64,000 bases of DNA from Chaenocephalus aceratus (taxonomy: Eukaryota > Chordata > Actinopteri > Perciformes > Channichthyidae), in contig JAMFTG010000045.1 of assembly GCA_023974075.1 (NCBI GenBank), forward strand, positions 668,501-732,500, written 5' to 3'. How positions within the stretch are numbered: position 1 is the first letter of the stretch; each line of letters opens with the position of its first letter. The notes beneath the pieces are model-generated. The model saw only the letters and a list, made by a program, of their open reading frames with translations. It was not told where the DNA came from and did no database searches. Both the position numbers and the translations under genes were made by a program. Shown in pieces: positions 33,939 to 46,230 of the stretch.

Positions 33939-34427
33939 TGTCACAATCTGATGAAGGACCCAAATGCAGCACTCGAGAAACCAAGGAGTATTGGTAATGT
34001 ACTTTATTGGTAATAATACCAGAGCAGAGGGATACCAGCAGAACAGTAACAGCCGGATGATGCAGAGCAGGCAACCGAACCAGAGGACAGCGGGCAGAAG
34101 GTGAGTCAGCAGGCGAAGCGGTCAGCGTAGGTACAGGCAGGGTCAGACAGCAGGCAAGGCAGGATAGTCCAAGGACAGGCAGGATCAGGCAGGTCAGGGA
34201 CAGGCAGGGTCGGAACCGGGTAGGCAATCTGATGACCAACGCGTGAAAGACTAGCATGAAGGCAAAGTACGATCTGGCAACGGGTGTGTGTCTGGTGAGG
34301 GTTTAAATACTGGCAGTGAAGCTAATGGGTGCAGAAGAGAAAGAGAGTGAGCAAAAACGTGTGTGTGGTTAACAGGTGGGACAGGTGAAAGGAAAACTAC
34401 TGGTGAATGATGGAGCAGACTGTGACA
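33939..34427 (-). mobile_element. Solo LTR, 489 bp
   Basis: The ends are TGTCACAATCTG and CAGACTGTGACA, giving TG...CA. The flanking pentamers CCATG and ACATG match at four of five bases. On the minus strand there is a TATTTAAA promoter-like box and an AATAAAG signal near the 3' end. No internal retroelement sequence adjoins. It starts only about 30 bp from the preceding hAT. Confidence 0.65.
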
Positions 34428-34857
34428 ACATGTTTGCTAGCTAATGGTTAGCAAGCTTATGAGCTCAGAAAGCTACGATGTACAATGCTTAAACAAAAAG
34501 GGGGGAAGTAAAGATAACAGTAGACAGCTACTGTGATTTACTATTGCTGTCCTTGCTGATCACTCAACAGTCAGTCAACTTTATTGTCAATCTTCCAGTT
34601 TGTGTGTACAGACAGAGAGAAAAAATGTGTTTTAATTTAAGTAAATCGCAAAAAAGCAGATTTGACAAAACTTGTTTGAACACTAATGATGACTATAATT
34701 TACTGAATAGAGCTTCTACGAACACTAACTAACTCTATTGATCATCTGTTCACCTGCTGGAGCCAATACGGTTCAATACGGTTCAACCAGGTTATCAATG
34801 TAAAATTATCAGGGAAAAAATGTGGTCAATAGTAAATTAACATTTTAAATGAAACCT
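34428..34857. other. Unassigned sequence
   Basis: Nothing recognised. Confidence 0.3.
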
Positions 34858-37270
34858 CAATCAATCAATCAATGTTTATTTATATAGCCCAATATCACAA
34901 ATGTTACATTTGTCTCAGTGGTCTTCACAGTGTGTACAGAATATCAGTATGACAATACGACACCCTCTGTCCTTAGACCCTATGTCCTCAGACCCTCTGT
35001 CCTTAGACCCTCACATCGTACGAGGAAAAACTTCCGGAGAAAACCCACAGTTTAAAGGGAACATGGGAGAAACCTCAGTGAGAGCAACAGAGGAGGGATC
35101 CCTCTCCCAGGACAGACAGACGTGCAATAGATGCCGTGTGTAAATTGAAAAGATAATACATTTGCAACATAGGTAGTCCAAATGTTTGGAAATGCATGTG
35201 TGTATAATAGGAAGATGAATCCACGAGGATATCCATCCAGGACCGATGAGCCAGGACCACAGCCACGACTCGCGATCCAGGACACAGGACCGCAGGATCA
35301 TCCATGACTCCGGATCCCAGCGTATATAGACACCAAAAAGAAAGACATGTGGGGAAGCTGGGTTAATCGGAACATGAGAGTACACAGGTACAGACAGAGA
35401 GAAGGAAGAAGTAAGATGTCCCCCGACAAACTAAGCCTATATCAGCAAAACTAGGGGCTGAATCTAATCAGCCCTAACTATAAGCTTTATCAAAAAGGAA
35501 GGTCTTAAGCGCACTCTTAAAAACGGATAGGGTGTCTGCCGCCCGAACACAAACTGGAAGCTGATTCCACAAATGTGGAGCTTGATAAGAAAAGGCTCTG
35601 GCTCCCATTGTACTTTTAGAGATTCTAGGAACAACCAACAACCCTGCATTCTTGGAACGCAATGCCCTAGTAGGCCAGTAGGGTATAATGAGTTCTTTAA
35701 GGTAAGATGGCGCCTGCCCATTAAGGGCTTTGTAGGCGAGAAGAAGAATTTTAAATTCTATCCTGTGTTCTATAGGGAGCCAGTGTAAGGCAGCCAGAAC
35801 AGGAGTACTGTGGTCCCTTTTCCTAACTCTGGTTAGTACACGAGCTGCAGCATTTTGAATCAGCTGAAGAGACTTGACTGACTTCTTGGTACTCACTGAT
35901 AATAAAGAGTTACAATAATCCAGCCTAGAAGTAACAAATGCATGGACTAGTTTCTCTGCATCGTTTTGAGGCAAGATATGCCTGATTTTTGCAATGTTAC
36001 GTAGATGGAAGTAGGCGGTCCTTGAAATTGATTGTATGTGGGCGTTAAAGGATAAATCCTGATCAAATATAACACCAAGGTTCCTTACAGTCTCACTGGA
36101 GGCCAAATGAATGCCATCCATAGTTAGTATATCTTTAGATAATTTGTTTCGTAGATTCTTCGGGTCAAGTACAATAACTTCAGTTTTGGTCGTGTTCAAC
36201 ATCAAAAAGTTTAAGGTCATCCACGTTTTTAAGTCCTTAAGGCAGTCTTGAATTTTATTTAGATGATTAATTTCATCAGGCTTGATTGATAAATATAGTT
36301 GAGTGTCATCCGCATAACAATGAAAGTTTACAGAATGATTCCTTATAATATTGCCTAATGGAAGCATATATAATGTGAACAAAATAGGTCCGAGCACTGA
36401 GCCCTGTGGCACTCCATGGCTAACTTTGGTTTGCGTGGAAGATTCATCGTTAACACGTACAAACTGAGAGCGTTCAGATAGATAGGACCTAAACCAGCCT
36501 AAAGCAGTTCCCTGTATGCCAACTAAGTGCTCTAGTCTTTACAATAGGATATCATGGTCGATAGTATCAAATGCAGCACTGAGATCGAGCAAAACAAGAA
36601 TAGAGACAAGTCCCTTGTCTGAGGCTATTAGAATATCATTTGTGACTTTAACCAGAGCTGTCTCTGTGCTATGATGTGTTCTAAAGCCAGACTGAAAATC
36701 TTCAAATAAATCATTGTTTTTTAAGTAATCACACAACTGTTTTGCGACCGCTTTCTCAAGAATCTTTGAGAGGAACGGAAGATTAGAAATAGGTCTATAG
36801 TTGGCTAAAACCTCTGGATCGAGGTTGTGCTTTTTAAGAAGCGGTTTTATCACTGCTACTTTGAATGATTGTGGAACATAGCCTGATAATAAAGACATAT
36901 TCATAATATTTAATAAAGAGGTGCTAATTAATGGAAAAACTTCCTTCAACAGCTTAGTTGGAATTGGGTCTAACATGCACGTTGATGGTTTAGAAGAGAG
37001 AATCATTGAATGTAATTGTTCAAGGTTTATGGCTGAAAAGCATTCTAGTTTACTATCTAGTGTAATATTAGAACTTACGTTTCCGGGAGCTGTTGATAAC
37101 ACTATACTGGTCAAAGGCAAGAGGTCATTAATTTTGTTTCTAAGAGTAACAATTTTATCGTTAAAAAAGCACATAAAATCATTGCTACTGAGTGCTATGG
37201 GAATAGAAGGCTCAATGGAGCTGTGGCTCTCTGTCAGCCTGGCTACAGTGCTGAAAAGAAATCCTGAACC
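34858..37270 (-). mobile_element. L2-like LINE, 5' truncated, 2.4 kb
   Basis: The 3' end is an ATTGATTGATTGATT simple tail at 34858-34873 (reading minus), preceded by a 3' UTR with the TATAGCCCAATATC motif complement. The reverse transcriptase runs from 37270 to 35474. The endonuclease and 5' end are absent. The same 3' end occurs alone at 59410-59730 and 52886-52943, so this family has been mobile and multicopy. Confidence 0.85.
35474..37270 (-). pseudogene. L2-like LINE reverse transcriptase with one nonsense codon
   Basis: One frame stays open from about 37270 to 35474 except for a single TAA at 36539-36541, where the family usually has a Gln or Asn codon in [11 protein letters not shown]. 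Motifs in order: [52 protein letters not shown], then after the stop [26 protein letters not shown] with the catalytic YADD near 36305-36316, [11 protein letters not shown], and the C-terminal [20 protein letters not shown]. Domain content and spacing are those of a normal reverse transcriptase. The protein lacks its endonuclease, so the copy cannot move by itself. Confidence 0.85.
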
Positions 37271-39450
37271 CTTTGTTAAGCACTATTTATGCACAACATG
37301 AGGCTACTCTGCAGTGCCTTGCTAATAAACGATAAATGCCTGACAAGGGACCTTTATAGTGGTTCAAACCTTCTGTGTACACTGAGGTGCACGCTGATGT
37401 CCTTTGCACCGTGAATAACAAGCCCCTGTGTGGAGAAAAGGGAAATTAATGCCAGATGCGGCGGGCATGCACCCAAACAGCTGTTTTAAAGCATCTGGCA
37501 GCCATACATCAGCCCAAGTTATGTATAGTTTGTTTGACTTTAACTGTCAGACAATTAAATAGTCTCTTCAGACTTTGTTATGTAATCCGTAATGACTTTC
37601 TCTAAAAGTCAAAGCATCTTTTTTACATCGACAGTAAATGAATTTTGCAAAAAATATGTTCTCCAAGTTATGCTAGAGATAGAAATGTAGCACAGACCGC
37701 CACAGGAAGTCATTCCGACCTGTGTCCATCCAACTGCTCAGTGTCCCATTCTGAGGCAACAGTCTGTCACTTGGACTTACCCTGTATGCATTGTATCTAA
37801 ACTGTGAACTGGTTATGCTTTATATTACTTGTGCATTATTCATTGAACTGTTCGATACTCTGATCACTCCGACACATCTTCCTAACAAGCCACAGCCGCC
37901 CCAACAGTATTATTGTCAATCTGTTGAGGGAGCAGAATAATTTAGGGCCTGTGAAGATGATACACTTTAATTGTATGATCCATCATTTGGTTGTGTTTAT
38001 GGATACTTCTTAGCTGGCTAAATGCTCATTGTTGTAAGTCATCTGCGAAAGTGCATACATTCTTCTTTGGTGTTTTTCTATAAACATCAACATGCTTTAG
38101 GTTTGAATTAGTGCAGCAGAACATTCATAGTCTTGTTCTAAATCTACAGTTTGATTCCAGCTACAGGTTTTGGCATGTTGGAAAAAACTGATCACTGAAC
38201 TGGTTAATGAATATGTCAAATTTCCATTGCTTGTAATCTGATTAGATGTTACGCTCCTCACTTCAAACATCATGTAGAACGACAGGTGTGACATGTAACA
38301 TCTTTTACACTTCTTGTTCCAGATTATGCAATCAAATCAACAAGAGAATACAATGGTGGTTATTAGTTATGATCCCACTCTAGGCAAAGAAGCGTTTCAT
38401 TGCGGTGGCAAACACGCACAAAGAAAAACTACACTTCTGATGTCACTAACCCCTTCAGGCAATCTGGCACGGCTTAAAAATAGTAACTTTCTCTGGAAAA
38501 CAAATGAAGCTGTTCTTTGGCTGCCATATATAATAATCGCACTCATTTGATGTGACTCATGCAGAAAATCAGCACCTGCGGCAGGAGGGCATCGGTACAA
38601 ATATGAGTGAAAGACAAACGAAAGTTTCCTCTTCATCACCAGCAAATATTGCTTTCCAAATCCCCTCCTCGGTCATTATTACATCGCCACAACAGAATTC
38701 AAGCAAACTTTTTCATTGTCTGAGGTATACAGAGCCAAGTGGCAGAGTCCAATCCCTAACGGATTCACCTGGCAGTGTCGAGGAAGCTGTAATCCTTGGT
38801 TTAATATTCTGACGATGGCCTAGTGAGGAATTAGCAAAGAAAGAATTAGGGCTAAGTAGTGTAGCACATTTACACCTCAGCTCAACAGGCACTACCCGTC
38901 ACCCTGAAGGGTCTAATCAGAGCAATGCAGGAGGTTTAGTAAGAAGGGTGTGTATGCTTGAGGGGGATTATGTTGTGTGACCACATATAAAGGCATTTCT
39001 AGTTGGTCTGATTGGCCACTGTCATAGACTCCTCCCTCCTGCTTGCATCAAACTGTTCCCGCTCTCAGACTTTTGAATGTCTTTTTGAATTATTACCACA
39101 AATTCAAATGCATATTTGTTTACGTAATTGACAAAAGACGCCATTTCCTTTGTTGGACCATGCTTGATGGCTATCTTCTCTGAGGTCTCTTGGCATCCAT
39201 CTTCCTACGGGACTTAATACTAATATGATTAATATCGTATGTTTCTGATTACTTATCATGTGAGTTAGGGTCACACACTGTTTTTGGGAGGTCAAAATAG
39301 GAAAAAAGTTCATCATAATCCTGCCGCTGTTGTTCAGGGGGTTAATGGACGTCTACCAATCAGTGGTGCAGTGATTTGATGCCCAATCCCTGCAGTCAAC
39401 TTGTTGAATTGTCTTTAGGCAGGATATATTACCCCAAATTCTTCTCATAG
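37271..39450. other. Unassigned sequence
   Basis: About 2.2 kb with no recognised element or coding domain. It is one of the few longer stretches in the window that may be ordinary unique intergenic DNA. Confidence 0.35.
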
Positions 39451-39747
39451 GCATGACATTTCTAGCATAGTTAGTGCAGACCATAAGGAAGTCAGATTTG
39501 ACCTGTGAGGACCGTGAGAGGTCAAATCCAAGATGGCTGCCAGTCTCTCGGGTCAAATGTTCAAACACGCTTAATTTGGAACCAAACATTGTAGAAAAAC
39601 ATTTAAGGTGTCATATCCAACTAATTAGGTTTGCCCAATCATTTGGTGATACTTTTGAGGTTGCCAGAATTCACGAAAATGTATTAGATGAAGATAAAGG
39701 TAGAAATTGACCAAAAATAAGCTGTCAATCAGTGGTGTGTGTGTGTG

Positions 39748-39841
<94 letters not shown>

Positions 39842-40370
39842 TGGATCGTTGGAGCCATGTGCAACTCAAGGCATATGCTCGAACGGGAGCTGCCTGGACG
39901 CTGCAATCATGTTGCACACTATCCGTGCTGAGTGTGCTGACTTCTCCTACAATGTCCCGCTGTCTGGCTTCCTGCATCAAGTCAAGTGCTCGGCGCAGTT
40001 GTGTGGATAGAGCGCTCCTCTGTTTTTAATTTAAACAGCTCCTTGTATCCGTTAGCGCAGCTAGCTAGCACCAGATGCTAACAACAACAATGCACGTAAG
40101 GTCTCTCTCTCGCTCGGACCACACGTACACACACCCTCCCGGTCCTCCCGATGGCCAGTCGGTGCCTGCCGGTGAGCGTGGAAGTGTGGTCTGCAGCAAG
40201 CGGGCGGCAGGAGCGGGGCTGTCAGCATCAGCTTGTAGATGGTATTTTAAACTCGATGCGCTCTGAAGCTACGGGGCGGCTGAGGACAAAAAATACACAT
40301 GCGTTAATCACGTTAAAATAATTAGTGGCGTTCATTTTTGTTGCGTTAACGCGTTAACTTGACAGCCATA
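39451..40370 (+). mobile_element. (TG)n hAT family, chimeric copy B
   Basis: The right half, from the (TG)n array to GTTAACTTGACAGCCATA, matches copies A and D. The left half (from GCATGACATTTCTAGCATAG to AAGCTGTCAATCAG) is a different sequence of about 280 bp, shared only with copy C at 42423. The array has the same early GTGTTGTG interruption as copy C. Confidence 0.75.
39734..39840. repeat. (TG)n microsatellite with one early interruption
   Basis: TG dinucleotides with a single TT interruption near 39749, inside hAT copy B. Confidence 0.97.
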
Positions 40371-41860
40371 ATTAACAATACTGCTATGTTTACTTTCCTC
40401 CTGGGCCAAAAGCTTAATTTACCCTTCTTGCGTTAACGGATAATAAAATGTGAAAGTGGTAGATTGAGTGTGAGAGTTTATTCCCACTTTTAATATTCTA
40501 TCAAAAGCAGGGAGAGAGACGGAGAGATTCTGAGGAGTGGGTTACTCAGCACAGCCCCTTCAGAATTGGAAACCATGTATCACCGCATCTCACTTGCTCG
40601 CTCTCAGAATCCCATTAGGAAAACGCTGAATTCTGCTGTCTCTCTGCCTGTTAGCATTTTGTGACTTCGTTCAAGTTACTTTATTTGCTTGTAAAGTTGG
40701 ATAAGATAGGGTTATGTGAATGGAACATTTACATTCAACATTTCACTGCAACTCTAACGCGCAGACAGTCTGAAACTAATGAAGCTGGGCCTCGTTAACT
40801 TTACTCTAATGGTCAGGATCTCATTGTCCTTGTTGAGCAAACATGATGATTAAAGGAGGCACAAAGTTCTACTCTAAGGCGCATATGGAATAGGAAGCAT
40901 GTACATAGTGGGATAACTTGTATTGATTACACTATTCTGGGGAGGACGGAATAGGCAAGGAATCCGTCTACCATCTCATTATCTGCAAGTGTGTTGCCCA
41001 TACGTGTATGTTAAGTAGACCTAGGCGTGGGTGACATGACATAAAGTATTACAAACATAATGATGTGATTTTACTTATTTGTTCATTCTATTTTCATTGG
41101 GAACATATCATTCTCATGTACAGGTTGATATTTGTATTTAGTGGCTCTACTGTGACATTGTGGTCTGGAGGGAACACAGGGATTTTAGCCTTTTCAGACA
41201 ATTTACATGCACAAAAACCTATAGCACTACAGGAGAGTGAATACCACCAAAGATAAGTGTTTATTGGCTCAGAACATTGGAATAAAAGTAATGTACAATC
41301 TACATGTGTTTTGGGAAGAGCAGCCTGCGCTTTCCAAAAAGCTATTTAGTTAATGTTATGTGAATCATTTTTCTTAAATGTTATTGGTATAACTGCCTGG
41401 AGTTGTAAGCCAACTGCACTGCTTTGAAACCTGAATCTGAGAATGAAGAATATTCAGAAAGTGGAAATGATGTCTTGAACAGTGGACACAGCAAATACCA
41501 AAGTGTTAACATCCCAGAGTAGAAATGTTTACACTTTGGAGTGGAATGGACATCAAGTACACTTCTCAGAGTGCACCAGAACCTCTCTTGGGTGTTGTTG
41601 CTTGGTGTGGTGTTGACTTGTGTGGTGTTTATTCTGGGATGATGGACTCCCGAGAGTATATCTTTGCATTGTGTCGTCTGGTCCGCATCTAATTTTAGGT
41701 TTCGATTCGTCAGCCTCGTGGCCCTCTTCATTTTTTGGAATATTCTCTCTGAGAAGCGCAACCGTGACCCTTTCAGGTCGATGCACGAGATCAGAGACGT
41801 CGACATTTATCCGCAGGACGGTAACGTTTGGGAAGTAGACACTGTTGATCTGTGGTAGTT
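40371..41860. other. Unassigned sequence
   Basis: No element was recognised. A plus-strand frame near 41740-41858 encodes SEKRNRDPFRSMHEIRDVDI before a TAG and looks protein-like, but I cannot name a family. The antisense frame 41381-41806 has no domain. Confidence 0.3.
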
Positions 41861-42150
41861 CTCTCGCATCCAGGAAGAAGCTTAAAGAATACGAGACAAT
41901 GGAGTCTCTGAAAAGGTCAAATTGGTACTTAATTAAGTAGGTGTATGAACAAGGTTAGTGGTGAAAAGAGGACGAGAACACGTTGGTTCTCCCGCTTGTA
42001 TCCCTGCTTCGCTCCTCCTCTCGGGGCTGTGGCGTGGGGGTCCTCTGTCTTCTATGTCCGATATCGCGTAAAACAGAGGATTTAGACATTGTGTGGTCAT
42101 TGTATAACTCCACACGCCTTTTCTCTTCATACTCTCCTTCATGACTTTTT
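41861..42150 (-). repeat. LTR-like interspersed repeat, copy 2
   Basis: Reversed relative to copy 1. Read on the plus strand it has GTTCTCTCGCATCCAGG, then AATGGAGTCTCTG, a GC-rich middle and CACACGCCTTTTCTCTTCAT. It ends against the GGGGACCTATCATG repeat. Confidence 0.5.
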
Positions 42151-42154
42151 ATTT

Positions 42155-42422
42155 AAAGGGGACCTATCATGCAAAATGCACTTTTGTACGTCTTTTATAC
42201 ATGAGTATGTGTCCCCGGTGTGTCAGGGAACTCACCAAGTGTCAGAAAACACAACCCTCTCTCTTTTCCTCCGTACCCAAGTCTCTAAAAAAGGATCTGA
42301 TCCAGACTGATCCAGATTTGAACACTTTACTGACGTCAGTAAAGTGGCACTACGGCTATTGGTCAACTCTCCACCTCTTAGTACAGCGGATAAGCACAAC
42401 AATTGTGCATTTTATGAGAAAA
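42155..42422 (+). repeat. GGGGACCTATCATG-family repeat, left end
   Basis: It begins AAAGGGGACCTATCATGCAA, the start of a dispersed fish repeat. It is interrupted by hAT copy C at 42423. Its probable right part continues at 43640-44508. Confidence 0.55.
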
Positions 42423-43418
<996 letters not shown>

Positions 43419-43499
43419 GTTATAATATGAGAGCTTATCCGCTGTACTATATCAGGGGAATGAGAGGTTGGGCCACGGCCGGCCATTGCTGCTCGAAAG

Positions 43500-43625
43500 C
43501 GCTGGAGACGCTGTAGTACATATGCCAGGCCTGTAAGTGGCGCTGTAGTCTACCACAAAAACAGCAAAGAAGACTTCCCTTGCATGGTTGCCATGGTTGC
43601 CCTTCTGTTTATTCTCCGATGTGGC
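43500..43625 (+). repeat. Fragment of the GC-rich MITE-like repeat
   Basis: Matches 29860-29985: GGAGACGCTGTAGTACATAT, AGTGGCGCTGTA and CTTCTGTTTATTCTCCG. It carries a small duplication of GGTTGCC. Confidence 0.65.
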
Positions 43626-43639
43626 GCTTTTGCGCCTCC

Positions 43640-44508
43640 TGCTTTAAAACAAATGACTCTATATAATCATATGTAAGGGATAATGTGCAGCGACGCGGTC
43701 ATCATGGGGAAAAGAACACCGACAGGCTGATCAGGAGCCTGACGCCAAGCGGAGGGCTCTAGATCGGCTTGAAGGCACATTATGCAATGTGCACATTATC
43801 CCGCTTATTACACATGGCCACATTCTCAACAAAGTAACAACATGACTCCCAATATTAATTGAAATGCTTTTATGGATTTAGAAAATGATTTATTGATTTA
43901 AAAATGGTTTATGTATTGATTTAAATTGACATGCATCCGCTAAGAAAAGTAGTCCGTTGTTACTGTTTGAACCAACGTAGCAACGGCAGGAACTGCTTCT
44001 ATAGTGTTTTTGAGGAGCTTTTTGATTACAGATTTGAAAACATCGTTGCTTGCTTTAAAAGTAGCACACTTCATGATGTCAAACCTTGGGAAGTATCTAG
44101 ATATCCCTGCCGTAATGCCAAAGGAACTGCACACTGAATATGTGTCGCCGTTTGATGTCTATGTCTGGACCGCTGCGTAAAAAGGAGGGTTTCTGCCCCA
44201 TTACTTCTCTTCTTACTTCTATAAGGATAAAACACGGAGGAGGGAGATTTCTTTTTCTCCCCCTCTTCTGACAGCCCAGCAGCTGATCTCAGAGCACGCT
44301 CCCCTCTCCTGCAGGGGGGTGTGGTCAGCTCCAAGGGGGCGTGGTCAGCTACAGGGGGGCGTGGTCAGCTGCAGCTCACAGAATCAGCCCCCTGCAAAAA
44401 CAGTGCTGGAAAGAGCAAATAGAGCGAAATGAGGCATGGCTAAAATGCAGGGTCTATTTGTTATTTTGAAAAAATAACTATATTTATATACTTTATATAG
44501 GTATGGCC
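43640..44508 (+). repeat. Dispersed repeat F, copy 1
   Basis: The interval 43660-44180 matches 56085-56615 in the opposite orientation, over blocks such as CGACAGGCTGATCAGGAGCC and GGAAGTATCTAGATATCCC. Both copies keep a 64-68 codon frame starting MHPLRK. The differences between them are mostly amino-acid changing, so it is probably not coding. The right part has CAAGGGGGCGTGGTCAGCT repeats and TATTTTGAAAAAATAACTAT, and stops at the retroviral LTR at 44509. Confidence 0.65.
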
Positions 44509-45638
44509 TGTTGTGAGTATGAGGTTTTTACAACCCAACTCGTCTCCGCGTGTCGTTTTGGCGAGTCCTGCTTAAAATCATAACAGGAAGGAAATCAGAA
44601 GACACCAGGATACCAGTTAAACAATAATCTGTTTTAATTATACAAGGTAATAATGCAATACAATATAATACATTACCATACAATCTAAAATAATATACGT
44701 AATGTAAGGAGTACTCCTGCCCTGGTTCACATGCCGCTTAGACCCTTCGGTGTTGGCAGCCCGAGAAGAGAGAGCGAACCCAAGGCTGAACAGGATTTCA
44801 TACCAAAACAAACAGGAGGGGTTGGGTCAGCTGGTCATCTTTTCAGGTCATCTCATTGGGAGATGCAAAAGATGCTGTGTCACAGTGAATCAGCGCGTGC
44901 CAGCAGTGAACCAAACAGTTTCAGTTTGAAGCAAAACATATCCTATCATGTAGCTTATCACACAATACAATAGTCATATGTTTTCCTTTATGAAAGCCAT
45001 ACTTGTTGGGAATGTATCAGTCATCATCTCATGACCTCCTCAGGACCAGCTAACCAACAGAGCTTAAGTGTCCTCATACCCCCCCGGCCCTGTCTGAACT
45101 TCCATCCACCCGAAGTCAGCTTACCCAGAATCAGAAGGACCATTGTCTCTCTTAACTGTGTGACTCAGTTCTCAAGGCCTGCAGGATGCGCATCATTAAT
45201 TTAAGAAGCATTTAACCATTATATCTGGGGGAAATGTCCCTCGCAATTTGCAAAGCCTATCAATGGTTTAACCCAGAAAAACACTCAAAGGGGTAATCTT
45301 TTCACTCAAAACAGAACTCACAATTAATTCTGCATCTTCCCTCTTCAAAAATAGCCTAAAAACACCCTTTTGATAAAAGGGTAAAAGTGAAAGAAAAAGA
45401 CTATTGCGCTAATCTACTTTTAAGAAAAAGGGAACATTGTTCCAGGAATCTATAAAAAACGTATGTAAAATGTATTTTTGTTCCTTCAACTATTAACACA
45501 CAGGAATGTATAAACCCACACATATATTAGGGATAACATGATGCAACACACCTCGTATATATGGGTGACATTAAAATGAATATACCAAAAATATGCTGCA
45601 TCACTTCTTCTGCAAAATACCTTACATCAATTTCCACA
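44509..45638 (-). mobile_element. Retroviral LTR, second element
   Basis: It runs from TGTTGTGAG at 44509 to TTTCCACA at 45638, giving TG...CA on the minus strand. It shares TTAAACAATAATCTG and related blocks with the LTRs at 10790 and 12890, but is longer. A purine tract follows at its inner edge. It inserted into repeat F. Confidence 0.65.
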
Positions 45639-45785
45639 ATTCCCCCTTTTGCACTCTTTTAAAAGAGAGTAACTTACACAAGGCACTTGAAACATAACTA
45701 TTGTCATTCCTCTCCACTGTGTTCGTCTCTCAACATTATATTTAGAGCCCTTTAATCATTTGGAAACAGCCCATCATAACAATTT
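45639..45785 (-). mobile_element. Retroviral 3' internal remnant with polypurine tract
   Basis: The minus strand carries AAAAGGGGGAATT at about 45640-45653, matching the tract at 13721. The next 120 bp (GGCACTTGAAACATAACTA, CATTTGGAAACAGCCCATCA on the plus strand) matches 13740-13872. Similarity stops at about 45778, where a different retroelement begins. No coding sequence remains. Confidence 0.7.
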
Positions 45786-45786
45786 C

Positions 45787-46134
45787 TTATGACAGTGGAG
45801 AGGGAGACCAAAACATCGGCATCGGGGTTGTCTGGCCCCACGGAAGGGAGAATCGGAACGGCACTTCCTCCTCTCCTGACTCGCCCATCTCGACGACGTC
45901 GAGATCCGAATCCTCCACCTCCTCCTGCGGAGCCTCTGCTGACAGGAAATGCTGCCCACGATGCTCACGCGTGAGCCGAGGAAGCATCTGGCAGGCTGAG
46001 CATGCCGGCGCCGGGCCCATACCGCTCACAGCGTGGTTAGGCCCCATACACAAAAAACAGCAGGGGTGTGGATCCGCTCCCGCGATCAGGTGTGGACACT
46101 TCGGGCAGGTCCTGTGGTCAAGAACTGACTCCAT
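45787..46134 (-). CDS. Gag-like N-terminus of a retrotransposon
   Basis: A 115-residue minus-strand frame from an ATG at 46134. It has an N-terminal cysteine/histidine cluster: RTCPKCPHLI, then GADPHPCCFLCMGPNHA and ACSACQMLP, fitting two zinc-binding units. An acidic stretch SGEEEVPF follows. This layout is familiar from the first reading frame of DIRS- or Gypsy-like retroelements in fish. It stops at 45787 next to the retroviral remnant, so only the start of the protein is present. A TATA box lies about 90 bp upstream. Confidence 0.5.
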   Translation of the reverse strand: MESVLDHRTCPKCPHLIAGADPHPCCFLCMGPNHAVSGMGPAPACSACQMLPRLTREHRGQHFLSAEAPQEEVEDSDLDVVEMGESGEEEVPFRFSLPWGQTTPMPMFWSPSPLS

Positions 46135-46220
46135 TACTCTTCATTTTTCGTCTTTCTAAGCTCCGTGAAAACACTTCCGCTTGCTGAAGAGAAAAGGATG
46201 ATAGTCAGGAGGCGAGGCCT

Positions 46221-46230
46221 CCTTTTATAC
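46221..46230 (-). promoter_or_regulatory. TATA box upstream of the gag-like frame
   Basis: On the minus strand this reads GTATAAAAGG, 87 bases before the ATG at 46134, in GC-rich surroundings. Likely the promoter of the retroelement's 5' terminal repeat. Confidence 0.5.

Noticed and set aside
43931..44137. A 64-68 codon MHPLRK frame found in two copies (also 56142-56342, minus strand)
   Set aside because: The two copies differ mostly by amino-acid-changing substitutions and a small indel, as expected for noncoding repeat DNA that is simply conserved at the DNA level.
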